The notes: a model not told the origin generated them from the letters alone. DNA of 64,000 nt from Streptomyces melanogenes (GCF_014649795.1 NZ_BMTS01000017.1:82858-146857), one strand, 5' to 3'; counted from the first letter of the stretch, positions 33,366 through 42,891 are shown. Made by a program: numbers and translations.

Positions 33366-34538
33366 TCAGCGATCGTGGAGAAGGGCGACGGCTTCGGCGA
33401 AGTCGGCGTGCGCGGGTTCGAAGGATCGTGCCGCGACGAGGAACATGGACCGGTCGGTGAGGGCGCGGGCGAGGCGTGCGGGGTGGCCGGGCAGGCGGCG
33501 GGCGAGCGTCACCCCCTCGTCGAAGTAGGGCGTGAACCGCTCCTCGAACAGGTAGGGGTGGCGGCCTTCGCGGACGGCAGCGCGGATGTTGATCCTGCGT
33601 TGGACGTCGACCAGCTCGGGCAGCCGGTCGGCCTCGCGCAGTCTCGCCGCCTCCTCTTCGAGGCCGGGCAGCATGCCGAGAAAGCCGTCCCGCACGTCGC
33701 GCGACCATCCGAGGTCCGTGCCGAACGGCGGCATCGGGGACTCGGCGCTCGCGGCGGGTTCGGCTGCCCGCCCCGACAGGACGAAGAGGGTCCTCCACCA
33801 CCCGAGGATGCAACTCCAGTTCTCCGGCTCGCCCGTGGCCGCGAGCTCCTTGAGGACACTCAGGGCCTCTCGCCGGGCGGCCGCGGCACCCGCCGCGTCC
33901 CCGGCGGTCTCCCGCATCCGGGAGAAGTGCACCAACTCCCAGGTGAGTATCGCCAGAGCAGTGCGCTGTTCGGCGGCCTTGCAACGGGTCTCCTCCAGGA
34001 GCTCGTGGAAGACGGCCGATGCGGCGTCGTGCAGCCCGGCGCCCTCCAGGTTCGCCGCCCACCGCACCCTGGTCCAGAAGGAGTGCTCGGGGATCCCGTT
34101 GCGGGCAGCCTCTTCGTCGAGCTCGGCGGCCTCCCTGAAGCGACCCTCCTCGGCCAGCACGCTCGCCAGGGGATCGCTCCGGCCGGCCTCGGCCAGCTCC
34201 TCACAGACTGCGCGTCCCTCCGCCCTGCGCCCGAGAGCGAACAAGGAGGCCTGGTAGGCGTCCAGGGCTCGGCGCAACTGCTCCGCCCGGTTCGGCTCCC
34301 CGGCCTCGATCCGGCGAGCGGCCCGGGTGGCCTCAGCAGCCAGCGCGACGTCCACCTTCGGATCCCGACTGTCGTAACACAGCGCGAGCAGGGCGTCGAC
34401 CAGCTTCGGCACGTACGCCTTGGGACTCACCTCGGCCAGAACCCGGTACGCGCCGACCAGTTCGGCCCGGCTCGGCCGACCGGACCCCAGCAGCAGCACG
34501 CGGGCCCGAAGCACCGCGTCGTGATCGATCGTCACCAT
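33366..34538 (-). CDS. TPR-like hypothetical protein
   Basis: About 390 residues from ATG 34538 or the adjacent GTG 34535, both just after CAGGGGGA. Entirely helical, with paired helices that recall tetratricopeptide repeats: LRRALDAYQASLFALGRRAEGRA, EEGRFREAAELDEEAARNG, GLHDAASAVFHELLEETRCK. WSCILGWWRTLFVLSG marks the centre. I know this layout from Streptomyces proteins of unknown function; scaffold or regulator are possible roles. There is no HTH, NTPase or export signal. Stands alone. Confidence 0.75.
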   Translation of the reverse strand: MVTIDHDAVLRARVLLLGSGRPSRAELVGAYRVLAEVSPKAYVPKLVDALLALCYDSRDPKVDVALAAEATRAARRIEAGEPNRAEQLRRALDAYQASLFALGRRAEGRAVCEELAEAGRSDPLASVLAEEGRFREAAELDEEAARNGIPEHSFWTRVRWAANLEGAGLHDAASAVFHELLEETRCKAAEQRTALAILTWELVHFSRMRETAGDAAGAAAARREALSVLKELAATGEPENWSCILGWWRTLFVLSGRAAEPAASAESPMPPFGTDLGWSRDVRDGFLGMLPGLEEEAARLREADRLPELVDVQRRINIRAAVREGRHPYLFEERFTPYFDEGVTLARRLPGHPARLARALTDRSMFLVAARSFEPAHADFAEAVALLHDR

Positions 34539-34792
34539 TCCCCCTGTCTCCGGATGACGCACGAAGGAGATTCTGAGCGGCGGGGAACGGACCGGACAAG
34601 CCTCGCGAACTGTGCGTTCCGTCCTACGAAAAACGGCGCTGACCTGTCATGATGGACATGCTTTCACCCTGTCAGAGCCCGCCGCCACGCCGATCGCACT
34701 CTGCCCCGCGGGGAGGTCTCCTGGCTGCGGACGGAGTACCGGCTGACCGACCTCGGAAGCAACCGGGTGAAGTCAGCGCGGCCCGAGGGTCC

Positions 34793-35521
34793 TCAGGCCT
34801 CCGTGAGCGCCGCCAGGGCACGGTCCATCGCGGCGTTGAACTCTTCCGGCGTCAGCGGCAGCCGGGACTTGACGTCCCGGCTCCACTGGTCGGCGAGGAC
34901 CTCGCCCAGGCTCGCTTCGACACCGTCGAGCGCCGCGTCGGCCAGGTCCGATGGCGCGAGCTTGGCCACGGGCCAGCCCGCAGCCATGTCGGTGTCGGCC
35001 AAGCCGAGGTGTACCGCTGTCACGAGCGTGCCCTGCCCGGCGAGCTCCAGGCGGACGCCGTTGGTCATGGCCCAGGCTGCGGCCTTGCTCAGGTGGTAGG
35101 CATTGGCGCCCTTGCCCCCGAACCACGACATGGCGGAGAGGACATTGACGATCCCGCCCCCGCCGTTCGCAGCGAGCGCCGGCGCGAACTCCCGGATCAT
35201 ACGCAGATGGCCGAACACGTTGGTCTCCAGCTCGTGCCGCACCGCGTCCAGCGAACCGGCCACCAGGTCGGTCCCCGTCTGGATCCCCGCGTTGTTGACG
35301 AGCAGCGAGACGTCCGGGGCGGCCTGAGCGGCGGCCCGGACGGATGCGGGATCGGCGATGTCCAGGGGCAGCACCTCGGCCCCGGGCAGGTCCACGGTGT
35401 CCGGCCGGCGGGCCGTCGCGTAGACCTTGCGGGCACCTCGTTCGAGCAGGCGCTGGGCGAAGGCGCGGCCCAGGCCGCGGTTGGCTCCGGTGACAAGGGC
35501 GACTGAGTTGTTGAGGTCCAT
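34793..35521 (-). CDS. SDR family oxidoreductase
   Basis: 242 residues. The cofactor motif is TGANRGLG (residues 11-18), followed by LDIAD, NNAG, and the catalytic YHLSK (Tyr and Lys in the usual positions). Classical short-chain dehydrogenase/reductase of the NAD(P)H type. It probably reduces a carbonyl; the substrate is unknown. It is divergent from a MerR regulator, with a palindrome between them in the expected promoter region, so induction through MerR is likely. Start at 35521 (MDLNNS) fits the family; an ATG three codons upstream is possible. Confidence 0.9.
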   Translation of the reverse strand: MDLNNSVALVTGANRGLGRAFAQRLLERGARKVYATARRPDTVDLPGAEVLPLDIADPASVRAAAQAAPDVSLLVNNAGIQTGTDLVAGSLDAVRHELETNVFGHLRMIREFAPALAANGGGGIVNVLSAMSWFGGKGANAYHLSKAAAWAMTNGVRLELAGQGTLVTAVHLGLADTDMAAGWPVAKLAPSDLADAALDGVEASLGEVLADQWSRDVKSRLPLTPEEFNAAMDRALAALTEA

Positions 35522-35538
35522 GCCCGGTACGCTAAAAC

Positions 35539-35554
35539 CTGACGTTGACGTCAG
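35539..35554. promoter_or_regulatory. MerR-type operator
   Basis: CTGACG-TTGA-CGTCAG, perfect 6-bp arms and slightly longer with mismatches, lies in the 75-bp gap between the divergent SDR and MerR genes. MerR regulators bind such palindromes between -35 and -10, and this placement fits the SDR promoter. Confidence 0.6.
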
Positions 35555-35596
35555 AGGCAAGTGCCGGTCGTCGGGACCGGGGTGAAAGGAATCACC

Positions 35597-35974
35597 ATGA
35601 CCGTCACGGAGGCCGCGGCCGAGCGGCTGGTCCGCATCGGCGAGGTGGCACGGGGTGCCGGCGTCTCCGTACGCGCCGTGCGCTACTACGAGCAGCAGGG
35701 GCTGCTCATCGCGGAGCGCAGCCCATCCGGTCAGCGCCTCTACCGGCAGGACGCCATCCCCCTGGTCCGCTTCTTCCAGCAGATGTTCGCCGCCGGCCTG
35801 ACCAGCCGAAGGATTACGGAACTCCTGCCGTGTTGGGACTCCGGGCACACCGACGCCGAGCAACGAGCCATGCTGCGCGCCGAGCGCGACCGTATCCAGG
35901 CCAAGGTCGACGACTTGCAGGCCGCCCTGGACCGCCTCGACGAGGTCATCGCCATCACGGACACGCACCCGTAG
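35597..35974 (+). CDS. MerR-family regulator
   Basis: 125 residues from ATG 35597 (AAGGA upstream). The winged helix is RIGEVARGAGVSVRAVRYYEQQGLL (residues about 12-36), then RSPSGQRLYRQDAIPLVRF, followed by a long C-terminal coiled coil (RAERDRIQAKVDDLQAALDRL). A single Cys (LLPCWD, residue about 83) does not suggest a classical metal site. It most likely controls the divergent SDR gene, as this pairing is frequent in actinomycetes. Effector unknown. Confidence 0.9.
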   Translation: MTVTEAAAERLVRIGEVARGAGVSVRAVRYYEQQGLLIAERSPSGQRLYRQDAIPLVRFFQQMFAAGLTSRRITELLPCWDSGHTDAEQRAMLRAERDRIQAKVDDLQAALDRLDEVIAITDTHP

Positions 35975-36020
35975 GCGCGGTCGGTCGGACACGGAGTTCG
36001 GGCGGCTGGGTCGCTTCAGA

Positions 36021-36368
36021 TCAGAAGCCGTTGAAGTAGAGGAGTGACGCCCTGATGGGCAGTTCCTGTGGTGCGTCTACTTCCACTCGAATCGTCACAC
36101 TGCCGTCGTCATGGGGCACCACGTTGTGGACGGTAATGCGTCCTCCCCCCAGGAAGGGCTTGTTGTCATCGGGGTTGAGTTCCGTCGCAGAAACGAACAC
36201 CCGACTGTTGGCGTCAACGTTCGGCTGGCCCAGATCGCGGTTGAAAATTCCCTGGCCGCGGAGAAAGTAGGCAGCAGCTCCCTGCTTTGGGAGGGCGGCG
36301 ACATCTCCAGTTGGTTCGTTCACGATGGGCTGGATAACTTCAGCATTCTCGTCCCTGTCCACACTCAT
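36021..36368 (-). CDS. Small beta-rich hypothetical protein
   Basis: 115 residues. An Asp/Glu-rich start (MSVDRDENAEVIQPI) is followed by a beta-sheet domain: SRVFVSATELNPDD, GGGRITVHNVVPHDDG, SVTIRVEVDAPQELPI and ASLLYFNGF. No signal peptide or membrane helix. The strand order resembles a small jelly-roll or Ig-like domain. I do not recognise the family. A GGCGGAG site lies upstream of the ATG. Confidence 0.6.
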   Translation of the reverse strand: MSVDRDENAEVIQPIVNEPTGDVAALPKQGAAAYFLRGQGIFNRDLGQPNVDANSRVFVSATELNPDDNKPFLGGGRITVHNVVPHDDGSVTIRVEVDAPQELPIRASLLYFNGF

Positions 36369-36920
36369 GGGCTCCGCCTTTCGAATTGACGGGTCGGAGG
36401 TAGGGATCGGATCCTTCCCTTACCCGGCAGGCCGGGTGACTCCCCAGTCCACCCGAACTCGGCATCCCTCACTCCCATCCATCCGCCGCTTCATCCGTTC
36501 GGCGCAAGCAGAAATGATTCCCCATTGCCCGGGCGGACTTCCCGCCTGGCCGACCTGGAGCGCGCCGCGTTCACCGAGTGCCGTCTCGAGGTGCTCGGCC
36601 GCCACCTCCACCTCGCGCGACACGACCACACCACCGGCCACGCCCCGATCTGGTCGAGGTCCGTCAGCGACGCGCGCTGAACGACCCGGGGCGGAGCGAA
36701 CTGCCGCCCGTGCGACGGAATGGGACTGGCGCGTATCGGCTACTCATGTGAGTGCCACTCTTCAAACATCAAAATAGTCCCTTCGTGTGAAATTCCGTCA
36801 ATCCGCTTCCGAAATGCAACCGGAGGCGTGGACTCTCGTTCGTGAAGGCGCAGTTCTCGGACTCGGAGAAGTGACTCACCCCAACGACACTGCGGCGCGA
36901 CCGCAGCGGAAGGAGACCCC
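36369..36920. other. Intergenic region with a possible gene fragment
   Basis: 552 bp without a complete gene. A plus-strand frame ending at a TGA at 36678-36680 reads LADLERAAFTECRLEVLGRH and further coding-like sequence. It has no start or upstream part and may be the tail of a lost gene. An AT-rich stretch at 36765-36800 is the probable promoter area of the gene at 36921. Confidence 0.4.
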
Positions 36921-37271
36921 ATGTTCCCGCTCAAACGCCTGGCGCAACTCGGGGTGACAGCAACTGCGACAACAGCCCTCATCTTCGGACTCTCCGCCAA
37001 CGCCGAAGCGGCAAACGGCACTTTGACCCTCAGGTATCCCAACGGCGCCACCATTAACGTCACCAACCGGGCCAACTTCATCTGCTTCGCCATCCAGGGA
37101 GCGGCGGGGGCAGTCAACAGGACCGACGCAAACGCCTTCTTCTATCCGGATGGGTCCTGCTCCGGCGCGGCGACCCTGGTCGTCCCGCCCAACGGCAGCT
37201 CCGAGTTCGCGCCCCAGAACGGCTTGGTCTTCCGCCCTGTAGCCGACGGACAGGCCGGGCCCCACACCTGA
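36921..37271 (+). CDS. Small secreted protein
   Basis: 116 residues. A strong GGAAGGAG ribosome binding site and a Sec signal peptide (MFPLKRLAQLGVTATATTAL..., cleavage after NAEA). The mature part is about 87 residues of beta-type sequence with two cysteines (FICFAIQ and GSCSG) that could form a disulfide. No enzyme motif. Similar short exported proteins are frequent in Streptomyces; role unknown. A hairpin terminator follows 21 bp after the stop. Confidence 0.75.
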   Translation: MFPLKRLAQLGVTATATTALIFGLSANAEAANGTLTLRYPNGATINVTNRANFICFAIQGAAGAVNRTDANAFFYPDGSCSGAATLVVPPNGSSEFAPQNGLVFRPVADGQAGPHT

Positions 37272-37292
37272 GTTCCACTCCAAGCGTTCACC

Positions 37293-37324
37293 TGAGCCCC
37301 CGGCCGAAGAAGGTCAGGGGCTCA
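37293..37324 (+). terminator. Terminator after the small secreted protein
   Basis: TGAGCCCC and GGGGCTCA form a perfect 8-bp stem with a 16-base loop, starting 21 bp after the stop at 37271. Confidence 0.65.
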
Positions 37325-37638
37325 ACGCTGTGCAGTGGCGTGCCTGGGCCGCAGCCACGCCAACACCCCTGGTTGACCTACGAAAACCACGAAAGTCGAG
37401 TCCCGGGCAACCTCTGAGCTCACATCAGGCGTCGATGAGGTGAACGCGCATCGAGGTACGTATCGAGGTACGTACTGACCGGCTTCGCTCCAGGGGCCCT
37501 CAGTCGCGGGGCACAAAGACCTCGTTCCGGAATATTTCATTGCATAGGGCGTACAACCGTCCGTTCTCCTCAAGGGTCTTGGTGGGTGTCACGTGCTCCG
37601 CCACCACCCGCACTTCCTTCTCCGAGGAGACTCCTTCC
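37325..37638. other. Leader region of the FG-GAP gene
   Basis: 314 bp without a gene. It contains a tandem 12-bp repeat (37449-37472) and, at the end, the GAGGAGA ribosome binding site of the gene at 37639. No other structure seen. Confidence 0.45.
37449..37472. repeat. Tandem 12-bp repeat
   Basis: ATCGAGGTACGT occurs twice without a gap, 167 bp before the FG-GAP gene. GTACGTA-like half-sites make it a possible regulator target. Confidence 0.5.
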
Positions 37639-39807
37639 ATGTCACGCACCCGCGCCCGCACGCCCCGGTTCCGGCTGACCGCCGCCGTCGCCGTCGTCCT
37701 GGCCGCCACCACCGTCGGCACGCTCGCCGGCCCGGCCGGCGCCGCAACGGCAACCCCCACCGGTGCGGCCGCAGTCGCGCAACAGGGCGCCAGGGACGGG
37801 GTCTTCCCGTTCCTCAACAGCGTCCTCGCGACCGCTGGGCCCAGCGGGTTCCTCGCCGTCCGGACGGACGACGTCGTCTGGACGCGGTACGCGGACGGCT
37901 CCACCACCACGTTCCCGAAGAACCCTGCCGTCACCTACCGGGGCGCCGCCGGAGCCGACGTCGTCGTGGCGAGCGAGGGAACCCGCCACACCGTCCACGA
38001 CATGGCCAAGGGCGGCGACCCGGTCGTCATCGACAGCCCCTACCAGCTGCGCGAGGTCAACGGCTCGACGCTCGTGATGGCCGACCCGGCCACCAAGGAG
38101 CTCCACCTCGTGAGCCGGGCACCCGGTGGCGAGGTCGTCGACCGCAAGGTGACGGGGATGCCGGCCGGAGTGCCCTGGGAGTTCTACGGCTCCACGCCCG
38201 GTACGGTCGCCGTGCAGACCTCGGCGTCGGACGGCTTCCGTCTCGCCCTGGTCGACGTGGCCACGGCCGCCGCCGTCGAGACGTACGACCTCACCCGCTA
38301 CAGCAGCTTCGCGCAGGTCACGCCCGACCACGTGCTCTGGGAGTCGGCAACCGGCCAGACCAAGATCGTGGACCGGAAGACCAAGCAGGCCCAGACCCTG
38401 CCCTACAGAGCGCAGATCGTCCTGGGCGGCGACTGGCTGGCGATCACGAGCGACGACAAGGTCATCGTCGACGGGGTCACCTACCCCAACAAGCCGATCG
38501 TCCTCAAGTCGCTGAAGGACGGCCGCAAGGTCCCGCTCCTCGACCTCGCGAGCCGCGTGGCCGCGGTCGGCGACGGCACACTCCTGGTGTCCGGCGGCAC
38601 CTTCGCGCAGGGCCAAGGCCTCTTCCGTATCTCGCCCGACGCGGGCGGCACCCCGGTGGCCACCATGATCGGGGACGCGCACAATCCCCTGGAAATGGTC
38701 TTGGAGGGGGCGAACGTTCCGAGCGTCTTCCGCTTCGACGGCACCGACAAGCGCGTGACCTGGGAGACCAACCAGCCGGACCTGGGCGTCGCGCTGGAGC
38801 TGACCCACGTGGCCACCGGCCGCAAGGTGTCGCTGTGGAGTTACTACGACACCTTCATCGGCTGGAACGGCTACCTCGACCAGATGACCGGCGCCTACAA
38901 CGGCGCATACACCTGGAAGATGACCGCCCACCCGGCGACCGGGGTCGGCCCCGCCGCCGTGAAGACCGGCACCACCACGGTGGACCGCGGCACCGCGCCG
39001 CGCGACTTCAACGACAACGCGCACGCGGACGCCCTCGTCCGCGACAGCTCGGGCAACCTCTCCGCGTACGACCTCAGCCAGCTGCGCGCCATGGGCAACA
39101 GCTCCGACTGCCATGAGGAGGGCTGCCCGCCGGTCGTCCACGACCCGAAGCCGGACGTGCTGGGCACCGGCTGGAACACGTACACGCTGATGGCCTCCCC
39201 CGGAAACGTGGCGGGTTCAGCCTCGGACGATGTCGTCGGCCGGGACCGCGACGGCGTGCTGTGGCTCCACCGGAGCGACCACCAAAAGCTCCTGCCCCGC
39301 ACGAAGATAGGCGGCGGCTGGAACGTCTACAACCAGATCACCGGCGGGTCCGACCTGAACGGCGACGGCCGGGGCGATCTCCTCGCCACCGACAAGGATG
39401 GCGTGCTGTGGTTCTACGCCTCCACCGGCGACGCCGCCGCCCCCTTCAAGACCCGTCAGAAGATCGGCGGCGGCTGGGACACCTACAACCTCCTCACCGC
39501 CCCGGGCAACATCGCGGGCGCCTCCGGCGGCGACCTCCTCGCCCGCGACAAGGACGGCGTCCTCTGGCTCTACCTGGGCAAGGGCGACGGCACCTTCACC
39601 GCCCGCCGCAAGGTCGGCGGCGGCTGGCAGAAGTACACCCACATCATCCCGGCGGGCAGGAACGGCAAGGGCGTGGCCGACCTCTACGCCATCGGCGCCT
39701 CCGGCTCCGCGCTCTACTCCGGCCGCGACAGCACGACCAGCCCCTTCGAAGCGGCGTACCCCCTGCCCCTGCGCAGCGACTCCACCCGCTTCAGCACCTT
39801 CTTCTGA
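37639..39807 (+). CDS. Secreted FG-GAP/VCBS repeat protein
   Basis: 722 residues with a signal peptide (MSRTRARTPRFRLTAAVAVV... to about residue 38). The first 400 residues are strand-rich and Val/Thr-rich without a known motif. The C-terminal 250 residues hold at least three FG-GAP/VCBS-type repeats of about 55 residues with the calcium-loop pattern: SDLNGDGRGDLLATDKDGVL, GASGGDLLARDKDGVLWLY and IGGGWxxYN spacers. Such repeats fold as beta-propeller blades that bind calcium and, often, polysaccharide. No catalytic domain visible, so an extracellular binding role is likely. Followed by a strong terminator. Confidence 0.85.
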   Translation: MSRTRARTPRFRLTAAVAVVLAATTVGTLAGPAGAATATPTGAAAVAQQGARDGVFPFLNSVLATAGPSGFLAVRTDDVVWTRYADGSTTTFPKNPAVTYRGAAGADVVVASEGTRHTVHDMAKGGDPVVIDSPYQLREVNGSTLVMADPATKELHLVSRAPGGEVVDRKVTGMPAGVPWEFYGSTPGTVAVQTSASDGFRLALVDVATAAAVETYDLTRYSSFAQVTPDHVLWESATGQTKIVDRKTKQAQTLPYRAQIVLGGDWLAITSDDKVIVDGVTYPNKPIVLKSLKDGRKVPLLDLASRVAAVGDGTLLVSGGTFAQGQGLFRISPDAGGTPVATMIGDAHNPLEMVLEGANVPSVFRFDGTDKRVTWETNQPDLGVALELTHVATGRKVSLWSYYDTFIGWNGYLDQMTGAYNGAYTWKMTAHPATGVGPAAVKTGTTTVDRGTAPRDFNDNAHADALVRDSSGNLSAYDLSQLRAMGNSSDCHEEGCPPVVHDPKPDVLGTGWNTYTLMASPGNVAGSASDDVVGRDRDGVLWLHRSDHQKLLPRTKIGGGWNVYNQITGGSDLNGDGRGDLLATDKDGVLWFYASTGDAAAPFKTRQKIGGGWDTYNLLTAPGNIAGASGGDLLARDKDGVLWLYLGKGDGTFTARRKVGGGWQKYTHIIPAGRNGKGVADLYAIGASGSALYSGRDSTTSPFEAAYPLPLRSDSTRFSTFF

Positions 39808-39889
39808 CCCTGCCTCACGCCTTCGCCTGTTCCCGGCCGAAGGGGCGCCTCGAACCGGCCGGGCCTCGGGACGCCGCCTGACCGCTGTT

Positions 39890-39914
39890 GGGGCACCGCC
39901 GTGGGCGGTGCCCC
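39890..39914. terminator. Bidirectional terminator
   Basis: GGGGCACCGCC and GGCGGTGCCCC form an 11-bp perfect stem with a GTG loop. It lies between the FG-GAP gene (stop 39807) and the AfsR-like gene (stop 39958). Confidence 0.85.
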
Positions 39915-39957
39915 TCCCCCCGGAGCCACGTCGAGCGGAGACCACCGTCACGGCGCC

Positions 39958-42891
39958 TCACGGTGACGATGGTCGCGCCGGCGCTTGCGTCTGGTTCATG
40001 TCGCCGATCAGCTGCCACAGCCGCAGCGCCCGGCCTCGGTGCTGGTCTGCCAGGTGGTGGTCGCCGGCGGCTGCGGCCAGGTCGCCGATCAGTTGCCAGC
40101 AGGTGGCCTCGTCCTGGCGGTCGCCGTGGCGGTGGAACAGACCCGCCGCGCGCTCCAGCGCCGGACTCGCCCGGTCCCGGTCGTGCTGACCGGCGTACAC
40201 GCGGCCGACTTCCAGGAGCGCGTACGCGGCGCACCGCTCGTCGGCCAGTTCCTCGAACGTGGCCAACGCCTGCCGCAGGCAGCGCAGCGCCTCGTCGGGA
40301 TTGCCGCGCCGATCGTGCAGGCGGCTGAACCGCCGCAGCACGACGGCCACCCGATGCCCATCGCCCAGCGCCCTGGCCTGGCTCAGGGCCCCGTCGAACC
40401 AGAACCCCGCCTCGTCGAGTTCGCCCTGCATGAGCTTCATCACGGCCATGGAGCAGGACAGTTGCGCTTCGATGTGCCGGTCGCCCTCACCGGCCGCGAT
40501 GGCCAGCGCGCGCTCGACCCGTTCGAGGGCTTCGTCGTCCCGGCCCTGTACCCGGCTGACCGTACTCAGCATGGCCATCGAAAGCGCCTCGCCGCGTTTG
40601 TCCCCACCGTCCTGGCACAGTCCGAGGGAGGACTCCAGGGCGTGGGTGGCCCGGTCGAACTCATCCTGATAGATGTGTAGTTGGCCAAGCCCGCGTAGCA
40701 GCACCGATGCGCCGCGCGCGTTGCCGGCGGCCTGCGCCGCGTCCAGCGCGAGCCGGTGCCCGTGCTGCCAGTCCTGGTACAGACACCGGTGGTCGTAGTA
40801 GGTCGCCGCGCCGGCCGCCAGCTCCCAGGCCAACTCGTCCAGGCCCCAGTCCACGGCCAGTTTCACCACGCCGAGCAGGTTGTCGCGTTCGGTGTCGAAC
40901 CAGCCGGCCGGGTCCGCTAAAAGCCGGTCCACGACCCCGTCGGGCAGCGAACGGCGCGGCGCCAGACCAGGAGGGGTGGCCAGCAGCCCGCCCGGCAGCC
41001 GATCGGTACCGCGCCCGATCAGATCAAGCCAGACGGACAGCACCCGGATGATCGCGGCCCGCTTGTCCGCCGTCGGCAGCGGGGCGGCGATCTCCACGGC
41101 ACAGGTCCGGATCAGGTCGTGCAGCCGGTAGCGCGGCTCGCCGAGGGCGTCGGTGGCGGTCAGCCGGACCAGGCTGGCGTCGACGAGGGTGTCCAGCACC
41201 TCCTCGCCGTCCGCGCGGTCCAGAAGCGGACCGACCACCCAGCCGGGCAGGGTGTAGGCGCCGAGCAGACCCAGCAGGCTCAGCGCGCGCACCGCGTCGG
41301 CCGACAGCAGCCGCAGACTCAGCTCGACGCTGGCTCGTACGCTGAGGTCCCCGATCCTCAGCTCGGCCAGCCGCCGTGACTCATCCTCGATACGTTCCCG
41401 CAGCACCCGCAGCGACCAGGCCGGGCGGCCCGTGAGCTTGCCGCTGGCGATCCGGATGGCCAGCGGCAGGTTGCCGCAGCAGTCCAGGATCGCGTCGGCC
41501 TCCCCCGGCTCCCGCTCGACCCGCTGCCGCCCGACGATTCCGGTGAACAACTCCCGCGCCTCCGCCGGGCTCAGCACGTCCAGGTCGATGTGCCGAGCGC
41601 CGGGAAGCTGCGTCAGCAGGGTGCGGCTCGTGATCAACACGGCACAACCGTCCGCCGCGGGCAGCAAAGGCAGCACCTGATCGGCGTGACCGGCGTCGTC
41701 CAGCACCACCAGCATGCGACGGTCGGCCAGCAACGACCGGTAGAGCGCGGCCCGCTCGGACAGGCCGTTGGGGATCGCGCTGCCGGCGATCGAGAGCGCG
41801 CGCAGCGCCTCGGCCAGCATCAGCCCCGGGTCCCGCGGCTCGTCCGACGTCGCCGCGAGGTTGAGGTAGAGCTGGCCGTCGGGGAAGGCGGCGCTCGCCA
41901 GCCGCGCAGCGTGCGTCACCAGGCTGGACTTGCCGACACCGGGGCCGCCCACGATGACGGCCACCGGGGCCCGGTTCACCGCCGACCCGTCGAGCAGTCC
42001 GGCGATCTCGGCCAGCGCCTCGGCCCGGCCCACGAAGTCGGCGACGTCGAGAGGAAGTTGGCGCACCGGCATCGCCATGTCCGGCCGGGCGGCCGCCGCG
42101 CCGGGGCTCGCCGGTAGTACGTCTAAGGAACGGCTTTCCTGGACCGGAGCCGCCAGGGTGGGATCTGCCGTGAGGATACGCTGGTGCAGTGCCTGGAGCG
42201 GCGGGGTGGGATCGACCCCGAGTTCCTCGGCCAGTGTCCGACGCAGCCGCTCGTACACCTGCAGTGCCTCGCCTTGTCGCCGACATCGGTAGAGGGCGAC
42301 TATCAGGTGTTCGGCGACATGCTCGTCGAAGGGGTCCTCACGGAGCAGAGCGGTCAGCTCCTCGATGACCTCGCGATGACGCCCCAGGTCAAGTTCGACG
42401 GCCAGGCACTGTTTGTGCGTGGCCGCGCGTTTCTCGTTCAGCCGTGCCGCGTCGATCTCCAGGACCCCGCTGGAGATGTCGGCCAGGGCCTTCCCGCGCC
42501 AGCAGGCCAGCGCCCGCCGCAGCGCGGCCGCCGTCTCGAACGGAACCGTGTGCCCTTCGGCGAGGGACCGCTCGTGGTCGAACTCCAGCAGGTCGAGCTG
42601 GTGCCGGGCCAGGTGGATCTCATAGCCGCCGCGCCGGGTGCTGATCAGGGAGTCGGGCGCTCCGCATGCTGCGAGGTTGCGGCGCAGCCCGGAGACAGCG
42701 TCCTGGATCTGACGGACCGCGGTGGCGGGCGCGTTCTTGTCCCACATCACGGCGACCAGCCGTTCCCTGGGGACGATGTTGTTGGCCTCGAGCAGAAGTG
42801 CCGCCAGCATCTTGGCCTGCCTCGGCCCGTTGAACCGGACCGCCTGTCCGCTGATCTGGGCGTGTAACGGCCCCAGCACGCCGAATCTCAT
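39958..42891 (-). CDS. AfsR/SARP-type transcriptional regulator with NB-ARC and TPR domains
   Basis: 977 residues. Residues 1-95 are the OmpR-type winged helix (MRFGVLGPLHAQISGQAVRF..., ISTRRGGYEI). Residues about 96-245 are the bacterial transcriptional activation domain (LLEFDHERSLAEG, EALQVYERLRRTLAEELGVD). Residues about 285-560 form an NB-ARC ATPase with GGPGVGKSS (near 315) and RMLVVLDDAGHA as Walker B. From about 680 on there are TPR-like helical repeats with WRYDHlike and ALERVERALAIAAGEGD units. This is the full AfsR layout: an ATP-dependent activator of secondary-metabolite or developmental genes. No biosynthetic cluster is next to it, so its regulon is not obvious. Direct repeats upstream could be its own site. 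Confidence 0.9.
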   Translation of the reverse strand: MRFGVLGPLHAQISGQAVRFNGPRQAKMLAALLLEANNIVPRERLVAVMWDKNAPATAVRQIQDAVSGLRRNLAACGAPDSLISTRRGGYEIHLARHQLDLLEFDHERSLAEGHTVPFETAAALRRALACWRGKALADISSGVLEIDAARLNEKRAATHKQCLAVELDLGRHREVIEELTALLREDPFDEHVAEHLIVALYRCRRQGEALQVYERLRRTLAEELGVDPTPPLQALHQRILTADPTLAAPVQESRSLDVLPASPGAAAARPDMAMPVRQLPLDVADFVGRAEALAEIAGLLDGSAVNRAPVAVIVGGPGVGKSSLVTHAARLASAAFPDGQLYLNLAATSDEPRDPGLMLAEALRALSIAGSAIPNGLSERAALYRSLLADRRMLVVLDDAGHADQVLPLLPAADGCAVLITSRTLLTQLPGARHIDLDVLSPAEARELFTGIVGRQRVEREPGEADAILDCCGNLPLAIRIASGKLTGRPAWSLRVLRERIEDESRRLAELRIGDLSVRASVELSLRLLSADAVRALSLLGLLGAYTLPGWVVGPLLDRADGEEVLDTLVDASLVRLTATDALGEPRYRLHDLIRTCAVEIAAPLPTADKRAAIIRVLSVWLDLIGRGTDRLPGGLLATPPGLAPRRSLPDGVVDRLLADPAGWFDTERDNLLGVVKLAVDWGLDELAWELAAGAATYYDHRCLYQDWQHGHRLALDAAQAAGNARGASVLLRGLGQLHIYQDEFDRATHALESSLGLCQDGGDKRGEALSMAMLSTVSRVQGRDDEALERVERALAIAAGEGDRHIEAQLSCSMAVMKLMQGELDEAGFWFDGALSQARALGDGHRVAVVLRRFSRLHDRRGNPDEALRCLRQALATFEELADERCAAYALLEVGRVYAGQHDRDRASPALERAAGLFHRHGDRQDEATCWQLIGDLAAAAGDHHLADQHRGRALRLWQLIGDMNQTQAPARPSSP

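Noticed and set aside
34681..34775. Plus-strand string SWLRTEYRLTDLGSNRVKS resembling a winged-helix regulator (HxlR wing and helix)
   Set aside because: Short, preceded by a stop codon at 34650-34652 and with no HTH part; it runs on into sequence antisense to the SDR gene. At most a tiny remnant.
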